Shown in pieces: positions 6,727 to 10,945 of a stretch of DNA of 10,945 nucleotides. Position 1 is the first letter of the stretch. Each line of letters opens with the position of its first letter. Location of the stretch: contig CADBOW010000048.1 of the NCBI GenBank assembly GCA_902796375.1, positions 1 to 10,945 on the forward strand, in the 5' to 3' direction. The stretch is from an uncultured Lachnospiraceae bacterium (GTDB taxonomy: Bacteria; Bacillota; Clostridia; Lachnospirales; Lachnospiraceae). The translations under genes were made by a program, and so were the position numbers. The notes beneath the pieces are model-generated. The model was given only the letters and a program-made list of their open reading frames with translations. It did no database searches and was not told the origin of the DNA.

Positions 6727-6750
6727 ACTATCAAAATAGAGTGTTATGAA
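6723..6750 (+). promoter_or_regulatory. Candidate araA promoter overlapping the operator
   Basis: TTGTAC (6723-6728) and TATGAA (6745-6750) are 16 nt apart, a weak-to-moderate sigma-A match. Transcription would start near 6757, giving a 45-nt leader. The -35 overlaps the candidate AraR operator, as expected for a repressed promoter. An alternative is the perfect TATAAT at 6778-6783, which has no recognisable -35 and would start the RNA almost at the ribosome binding site. Confidence 0.4.
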
Positions 6751-6801
6751 CGGCGAAATTATGGGGATCGTTTGAACTATAATGTACAGAGGAGGATAAG
6801 A

Positions 6802-8295
6802 ATGCTGAAAAAAGAGTACAAGTTCTGGTTTTGCACGGGCTCACAGGATCTTTACGGAGATGAGGTGTTACGTCACGTTGCAGACCATTCGAAGGAGATC
6901 GTGGAGGCATTGAACCAATCCGGGGTTCTTCCGTATGAGGTGGTATTCAAGCCGGTGCTGATCACGAATCAGCTGATCCGTCAGACCTTCAATGAGGCGA
7001 ATACGGATGAAAGCTGTGCCGGGATCATTACCTGGATGCATACATTCTCTCCGGCGAAGTCCTGGATCCTGGGACTTCAGGAGCTTCGGAAGCCCTTGCT
7101 GCATCTGCATACACAGTATAATGAAGCGATTCCGTATGATACCATCGATATGGATTTCATGAATGAGAATCAGGCAGCACACGGAGACCGGGAGTACGGG
7201 CATATCGTAACCCGCATGGGAATCGAGCGGAAGGTAGTGGTAGGCTACTGGAAGGATCCGGTGGTACGGGAGAAGATCGCCGCCTGGATGCGGACCGCGG
7301 TGGGGATCATCGAATCCAGCCATATCCGGGTGATGCGTGTGGCAGATAATATGAGAAATGTAGCCGTGACCGAGGGCGACAAGGTTGAGGCGCAGATCAA
7401 GTTCGGCTGGGAGGTGGATTCCTACCCCGTCAACGAGATCGCAAAGAGTGTGGATGCGGTTTCCGAAAGTGATGTCAGTGCTCTTCTGGATGAGTATTAT
7501 GAAAAATACGACCTGATCCTGGACGGAAGAGATCCGGAGGAATTCAAAAAACATGTGGCAGTTCAGGCGAAGATCGAGCTGGGCTTCGAGCGGTTCCTGG
7601 AGGAGAAGAACTATCAGGCCATCGTCACCCATTTCGGAGATCTGGGAGCACTTCAGCAGCTGCCGGGTCTGGCGATCCAGCGGCTGATGGAGAAGGGCTA
7701 CGGCTTCGGAGCAGAGGGTGACTGGAAGGTTGCGGCCATGGTCCGGCTGATGAAGATCATGACAGAGGGCATGAAGGACGCGAAGGGTACTTCCATGATG
7801 GAGGATTATACCTATAATCTGGTGCGGGGAAAGGAAGGAATCCTGGAGGCGCATATGCTGGAGATCTGTCCTTCCATCGCAGAGGGTCCGGTCAGCATCC
7901 GGGTAAAGCCGCTTTCCATGGGCAATCGGGAAGATCCGGCCAGACTTGTATTCACATCTAAGGAGGGTCCGGGAATCGCCGTATCCATGGTGGATCTGGG
8001 GAACCGTTTCCGCCTCATCATCAACGATGTGGAATGCAGGAAGACGGAGAAGCCCATGCCGGAGCTGCCGGTGGCAACCGCCTACTGGACGCCGTATCCG
8101 GATCTTTACACAGGCGCAGAGGCCTGGATCCTGGCAGGCGGCGCGCATCATACCGCATTTACCTATGATCTCACGGCGGAGCAGATGGGAGACTGGGCCG
8201 AGGCCATGGGAATTGAGGCGGTATTCATAGATAAGAACACAACCATTCCGGCTTTCAAGAAGGATTTAAAACTGGGAGATGTATTTTACAGATAG
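6802..8295 (+). CDS. araA: L-arabinose isomerase
   Basis: AraA converts L-arabinose to L-ribulose in the cytoplasm, the first step of bacterial arabinose catabolism, and uses a Mn2+-type divalent metal. The 497-aa length fits the family (about 500). Metal and catalytic positions are all present: E305 in GFGAEGDW, E334 in MMEDYTY, H351 in EAHMLEICPS and H450 in GGAHHTAF, corresponding to E306, E333, H350 and H450 of the E. coli enzyme. The N-terminus (KEYKFWFCTGSQDLYGDEVL) and TWMHTFSPAKSWI are also typical. The ATG at 6802 is preceded by AGAGGAGG at 6788-6795, 6 nt upstream; an in-frame TTG at 6772 would place that site inside the gene. It is divergent from araR and is followed by transaldolase and transketolase genes on the same strand. 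Expression is expected to be induced by L-arabinose through AraR. Confidence 0.97.
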   Translation: MLKKEYKFWFCTGSQDLYGDEVLRHVADHSKEIVEALNQSGVLPYEVVFKPVLITNQLIRQTFNEANTDESCAGIITWMHTFSPAKSWILGLQELRKPLLHLHTQYNEAIPYDTIDMDFMNENQAAHGDREYGHIVTRMGIERKVVVGYWKDPVVREKIAAWMRTAVGIIESSHIRVMRVADNMRNVAVTEGDKVEAQIKFGWEVDSYPVNEIAKSVDAVSESDVSALLDEYYEKYDLILDGRDPEEFKKHVAVQAKIELGFERFLEEKNYQAIVTHFGDLGALQQLPGLAIQRLMEKGYGFGAEGDWKVAAMVRLMKIMTEGMKDAKGTSMMEDYTYNLVRGKEGILEAHMLEICPSIAEGPVSIRVKPLSMGNREDPARLVFTSKEGPGIAVSMVDLGNRFRLIINDVECRKTEKPMPELPVATAYWTPYPDLYTGAEAWILAGGAHHTAFTYDLTAEQMGDWAEAMGIEAVFIDKNTTIPAFKKDLKLGDVFYR

Positions 8296-8389
8296 ACGCA
8301 TATGAAAGCGAAGCGGGAAGAAGCTTACTGACAGGAAGCATATGGAAAAAATTATACAGGAAACATACAAAGAGGAAGGAGTATCGGAA

Positions 8390-9043
8390 ATGAAATTTTT
8401 CATCGACACGGCACATGTGGAGGACATCAGAAAGGCAAATGATATGGGGGTGATCTGTGGCGTGACCACAAATCCCTCCCTGATCGCGAAGGAAGGAAGA
8501 GATTTCAAGGAGGTCATCAAGGAGATCACGGAGATCGTGGACGGACCCATCAGCGGTGAGGTAAAGGCCACCACCGTGGACGCTGAGGGAATGATCGCCG
8601 AGGGCCGGGAGATTGCAGCCATCCATCCCAACATGGTGGTTAAGATCCCCATGACCGTAGAGGGTCTGAAGGCAGTCAAGGTTCTCTCCAAAGAGGGGAT
8701 CAAGACAAATGTAACCCTGATCTTCTCGGCAAATCAGGCGCTTCTGGCAGCAAGGGCCGGAGCAACCTATGTATCCCCGTTCCTGGGACGTCTGGATGAT
8801 ATCAGCTCCCCGGGTATCGAACTGGTGGAGAATATCGTGGACATTTTCCAAAACTATGATATCGAGACCGAAATCATCGCCGCCAGCATCCGGAACACGG
8901 TTCATGTGACCGAGTGTGCGCTGGCCGGAGCGGATATCGCAACCGTTCCCTACGGCGTGATCGAGCAGATGACCAAGCACCCGCTGACAGATCAGGGAAT
9001 CGTAAAATTCCAGGAGGATTATCGAAAGGTATTCGGTGACTGA
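8390..9043 (+). CDS. tal: Transaldolase, TalC/fructose-6-phosphate aldolase-like subfamily
   Basis: A 217-aa enzyme of the short TalC/FSA family, which forms a single TIM-barrel domain. In the pentose phosphate pathway it moves a dihydroxyacetone unit from sedoheptulose 7-phosphate to glyceraldehyde 3-phosphate. The Schiff-base lysine is K85 in NMVVKIPMT, and GVTTNPSLIAKEG is the N-terminal signature. Two residues favour true transaldolase over fructose-6-phosphate aldolase: E57 (SGEVKATT) where E. coli FSA has Gln59, and F131 (YVSPFLGR) where FSA has Tyr131. The ATG at 8390 has AGGAAGGAG at 8373-8381, 8 nt upstream, and gives the family's usual MKFFIDTA start; the ATG at 8342 would add 16 unmatched residues. 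The 94-nt gap after araA contains no terminator. A weak promoter-like pair (CTGACA 8328-8333, TATACA 8353-8358, 19-nt spacer) might add transcription. Only 1 nt separates its stop from the next start. Confidence 0.93.
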   Translation: MKFFIDTAHVEDIRKANDMGVICGVTTNPSLIAKEGRDFKEVIKEITEIVDGPISGEVKATTVDAEGMIAEGREIAAIHPNMVVKIPMTVEGLKAVKVLSKEGIKTNVTLIFSANQALLAARAGATYVSPFLGRLDDISSPGIELVENIVDIFQNYDIETEIIAASIRNTVHVTECALAGADIATVPYGVIEQMTKHPLTDQGIVKFQEDYRKVFGD

Positions 9044-9044
9044 T

Positions 9045-9872
9045 ATGAATGAAGAAAAGAAGAAAGAACTGATGCAGAAGGCAAATGAGGTACGGCGCGG
9101 GATCGTTACAGGGGTTCACAGCGCAAAGTCCGGACATCCGGGAGGATCCCTTTCGGCAGCGGATATCCTGACGTATCTCTATTTTGAGGAAATGAATATC
9201 GATCCGGCAGATCCGAAGGCAGCGGATCGGGATCGCTTCGTTCTTTCCAAAGGACACATAGCGCCGGCGCTCTATTCCGTACTTGCGAATCGCGGGTATT
9301 TCCCGGTAGAAGATCTGAAAACCCTCCGACATACCGGGTCGTATCTGCAGGGACATCCGGATATGAAGCATATTCCGGGGGTGGATATGTCTTCCGGATC
9401 TCTGGGACAGGGACTGTCCGCAGCGGTCGGAATGGCGCTGGCCGGCAAGCTGGACGGAAAGAGCTATAAGGTATTTGCCATGTGCGGAGACGGTGAGATC
9501 GAGGAAGGTCAGATCTGGGAGGCGTCCATGTTTGCGGCTGCCAGGAAGCTGGATAACCTGACGGTGATCGTGGATAATAACAATCTTCAGATCGACGGGA
9601 CCATCGAGGAGGTATGCTCTCCCTATCCCATTGCCGATAAATTTGAGGCCTTCGGCTTCCATGTGATCTGCATCGACGGACATGATTTTGATGCCATCGA
9701 AAATGCATTCCGGGAAGCGGCAGAAACGGTCGGACAGCCGACCGCCATCGTGGCAAAGACCGTAAAAGGAAAGGGTGTATCCTTCATGGAGAATCAATGC
9801 GGATGGCATGGAAAAGCTCCGAATGATGAGGAGTATGCCCAGGCAATGAAGGATTTGGAGGTGACGGAATAA
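9045..9872 (+). CDS. tktN: Transketolase, N-terminal (thiamine diphosphate-binding) subunit
   Basis: A 275-aa protein equal to the first domain of full-length transketolase. It holds the diphosphate/metal site of thiamine diphosphate: GDGE at 148-151, followed by NNN at 178-180 in TVIVDNNNLQIDG, the classic GDG-x(about 26)-NN motif. SGHPGGSLSAADIL (H31) and SKGHIAPALYSVL carry conserved active-site histidines. With the next gene product it transfers a C2 ketol unit between D-xylulose 5-phosphate and ribose 5-phosphate or erythrose 4-phosphate. The start is uncertain. The ATG at 9045 lies 1 nt after the transaldolase stop and has GGTGA at 9035-9039, which can pair with the 16S rRNA tail; a GTG at 9036 is the alternative. 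The close spacing implies translational coupling. Confidence 0.92.
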   Translation: MNEEKKKELMQKANEVRRGIVTGVHSAKSGHPGGSLSAADILTYLYFEEMNIDPADPKAADRDRFVLSKGHIAPALYSVLANRGYFPVEDLKTLRHTGSYLQGHPDMKHIPGVDMSSGSLGQGLSAAVGMALAGKLDGKSYKVFAMCGDGEIEEGQIWEASMFAAARKLDNLTVIVDNNNLQIDGTIEEVCSPYPIADKFEAFGFHVICIDGHDFDAIENAFREAAETVGQPTAIVAKTVKGKGVSFMENQCGWHGKAPNDEEYAQAMKDLEVTE

Positions 9873-10810
9873 TGGCAGATGTTAAGAAAATCGCAACAAG
9901 AGACAGCTACGGTCAGGCACTGGCCGACCTTGGAGCAGAGCATGCGGATGTGATCGTTCTGGATGCAGACCTTGCAGCTGCCACAAAAACAGCCGTATTT
10001 AAAAAGGCATTTCCGGACCGACATATCGACTGCGGTATCGCAGAGGCGGATATGATGGGGATCGCAGCAGGGCTTTCAACCTGCGGGAAGGTACCCTTCG
10101 CCAGTACATTTGCCATGTTTGCGGCAGGCAGAGCCTTCGAGCAGGTAAGGAACTCCATCGGATATCCGCATTTAAATGTGAAGATCGGTGCAACCCATGC
10201 AGGAATCTCCGTCGGAGAGGACGGCGCCAGCCATCAGTGTAATGAGGATATCGCTCTGATGCGGGTGATCCCGGGGATGACCATCTTCAATCCCTCGGAT
10301 GACATAGAGGCAAAGGCTGCAGTGAAGGCAGCTTATGAGATCGACGGACCGGTGTATATGCGCTTCGGTCGTCTGGCGGTTCCGGTGATCAACGACAATC
10401 CGGATTACAGCTTCATTCCCGGAAAGGGCGTACTTCTGAAGGATGGAACGGATGTGACGATCTTCGCAACGGGTCTTCCAGTCAGCGAAAGCCTGGAAGC
10501 GGCTGAAATGCTTGAGAAGGACGGGGTCAGCGTAAGAGTGATCAACATTCATACCATTAAGCCCATCGATGAGGAGATCATCGTAAAGGCAGCGAAGGAA
10601 ACCGGGAAGCTTTTTACGGTGGAAGAGCATTCCATCATCGGCGGACTGGGAAGCGCAGTGGCGGAGGTGCTTGCGGAGCAGGCGCCCGCGGCTCTCACAC
10701 GGATCGGCGTCCGGGACTGCTTCGGAGAATCCGGACCTGCGAAGGAGCTGCTCCATAAATACAAGCTGGATGCAGAAGGCATCTACGAACAGATCAAGGC
10801 AAAAATCTGA
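9872..10810 (+). CDS. tktC: Transketolase, C-terminal (pyrimidine-binding) subunit
   Basis: A 312-aa protein equal to the second and third domains of transketolase. The pyrimidine domain includes DCGIAEADMMGIAAGLS, with E58 as the glutamate that activates the cofactor, then PFASTFAMFAAGRAFEQVRNSI and IGATHAGISVGEDGASHQ. The C-terminal domain begins near GKGVLLKDGTDVTIFATG and includes VRVINIHTIKPID and VEEHSIIGGLGSAVAEVL. Its ATG overlaps the stop of the N-terminal subunit by one base (TAATG), with GGAGGTGA at 9856-9863, 8 nt upstream, so the two subunits should be made in equal amounts and assemble into one enzyme. Split transketolases are common in Clostridia and archaea. Sequence alone cannot fully exclude another two-carbon transferase such as a DXS-like enzyme, but the arabinose and transaldolase context makes transketolase the clear choice. 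Confidence 0.93.
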   Translation: MADVKKIATRDSYGQALADLGAEHADVIVLDADLAAATKTAVFKKAFPDRHIDCGIAEADMMGIAAGLSTCGKVPFASTFAMFAAGRAFEQVRNSIGYPHLNVKIGATHAGISVGEDGASHQCNEDIALMRVIPGMTIFNPSDDIEAKAAVKAAYEIDGPVYMRFGRLAVPVINDNPDYSFIPGKGVLLKDGTDVTIFATGLPVSESLEAAEMLEKDGVSVRVINIHTIKPIDEEIIVKAAKETGKLFTVEEHSIIGGLGSAVAEVLAEQAPAALTRIGVRDCFGESGPAKELLHKYKLDAEGIYEQIKAKI

Positions 10811-10883
10811 CAGAGGAAGGGTCTCTTGTCGGAGGAATGGCTTCTCGTCAGAGGAAGAGTCTCTCGTCAGAGAAGGAAAAGAG
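10811..10883 (+). repeat. Three imperfect 19-nt tandem repeats plus a partial fourth after tktC
   Basis: Units lie at 10811-10829, 10830-10848 and 10849-10867, followed by a diverging part-unit from 10868. The third unit reads CAGAGGAAGAGTCTCTCGT. Units 1 and 3 agree at 17 of 19 positions, units 1 and 2 at 14 of 19. Each has a purine-rich half and a CTCT half, so each can fold weakly. The array begins directly after the tktC stop codon. There is no T-run, so it is not a plain terminator. Confidence 0.65.
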
Positions 10884-10945
10884 GCCGGAAGGATACAGCG
10901 AAGAAACATAGACGACACATCAAAAAACACATAGAAAAATACATA
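10884..10945. other. Unassigned A-rich sequence at the right edge
   Basis: No gene, terminator or start codon with a ribosome binding site can be supported in these last 62 bases. The next gene, possibly another pentose-utilisation gene, would begin outside the window. Confidence 0.4.

Noticed and set aside
6600..6734. N-terminal extension of AraR by 45 residues
   Set aside because: The extension runs through the araR promoter and operator, and the ATG at 6599 has a strong ribosome binding site and gives the normal family length.
6741..6760. CcpA cre site near the araA promoter
   Set aside because: TTATGAACGGCGAAATTA lacks the paired TG...CA symmetry of the cre consensus; the match is too weak to claim.
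6868..8151. 427-codon minus-strand open frame opposite araA
   Set aside because: It is a codon-bias shadow of araA, whose four metal/catalytic residues are intact on the plus strand.
10811..10883. CRISPR array
   Set aside because: The 19-nt units are directly adjacent with no spacers and are too few and too diverged.

Overview
The window looks like chromosomal DNA from a Firmicute of class Clostridia, most likely a Lachnospiraceae-type gut anaerobe. This rests on strong AGGAGG-type ribosome binding sites, closely packed genes, a transketolase split into two subunits, a GntR/LacI-hybrid AraR regulator, a response regulator with a SARP-like DNA-binding domain, and a secreted S41 peptidase ending in choline-binding-type repeats. 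The family-level placement is inference.

Region 1 (1-1204): the 3' end of an ABC transporter ATPase, overlapping by 4 nt a six-helix ABC-2 type permease, closed by an intrinsic terminator. Region 2 (1205-5253): a roughly 290-nt non-coding stretch with two candidate promoters and hairpins, then a tight three-gene operon. Its members are a 167-aa protein I cannot assign, a response-regulator-like protein whose receiver domain has lost part of its phosphorylation pocket, and an 804-aa secreted S41 peptidase with cell-wall-binding repeats. Region 3 (5254-5507): a gene-free gap packed with inverted repeats, including a 17-bp hairpin that probably separates the convergent transcripts.

Region 4 (5508-10810): an L-arabinose/pentose phosphate module. 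araR (minus strand) is divergent from araA; the gap between them holds a candidate AraR operator and promoters in both directions. araA is followed by a TalC-type transaldolase and the N- and C-terminal transketolase subunits, all on the plus strand. AraA converts L-arabinose to L-ribulose. Transaldolase and transketolase recycle the D-xylulose 5-phosphate made further down the route into glycolytic intermediates. The kinase and epimerase of the route (araB, araD) are not in the window. Region 5 (10811-10945): three imperfect 19-nt tandem repeats, then unassigned sequence.

The catabolic module is well understood from homology. The part most likely to hold something undescribed is the 1495-5253 operon, which pairs an unassigned cytoplasmic protein and an atypical regulator with a secreted wall-associated protease-like protein. 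The structured intergenic region at 5254-5507 is a second candidate.
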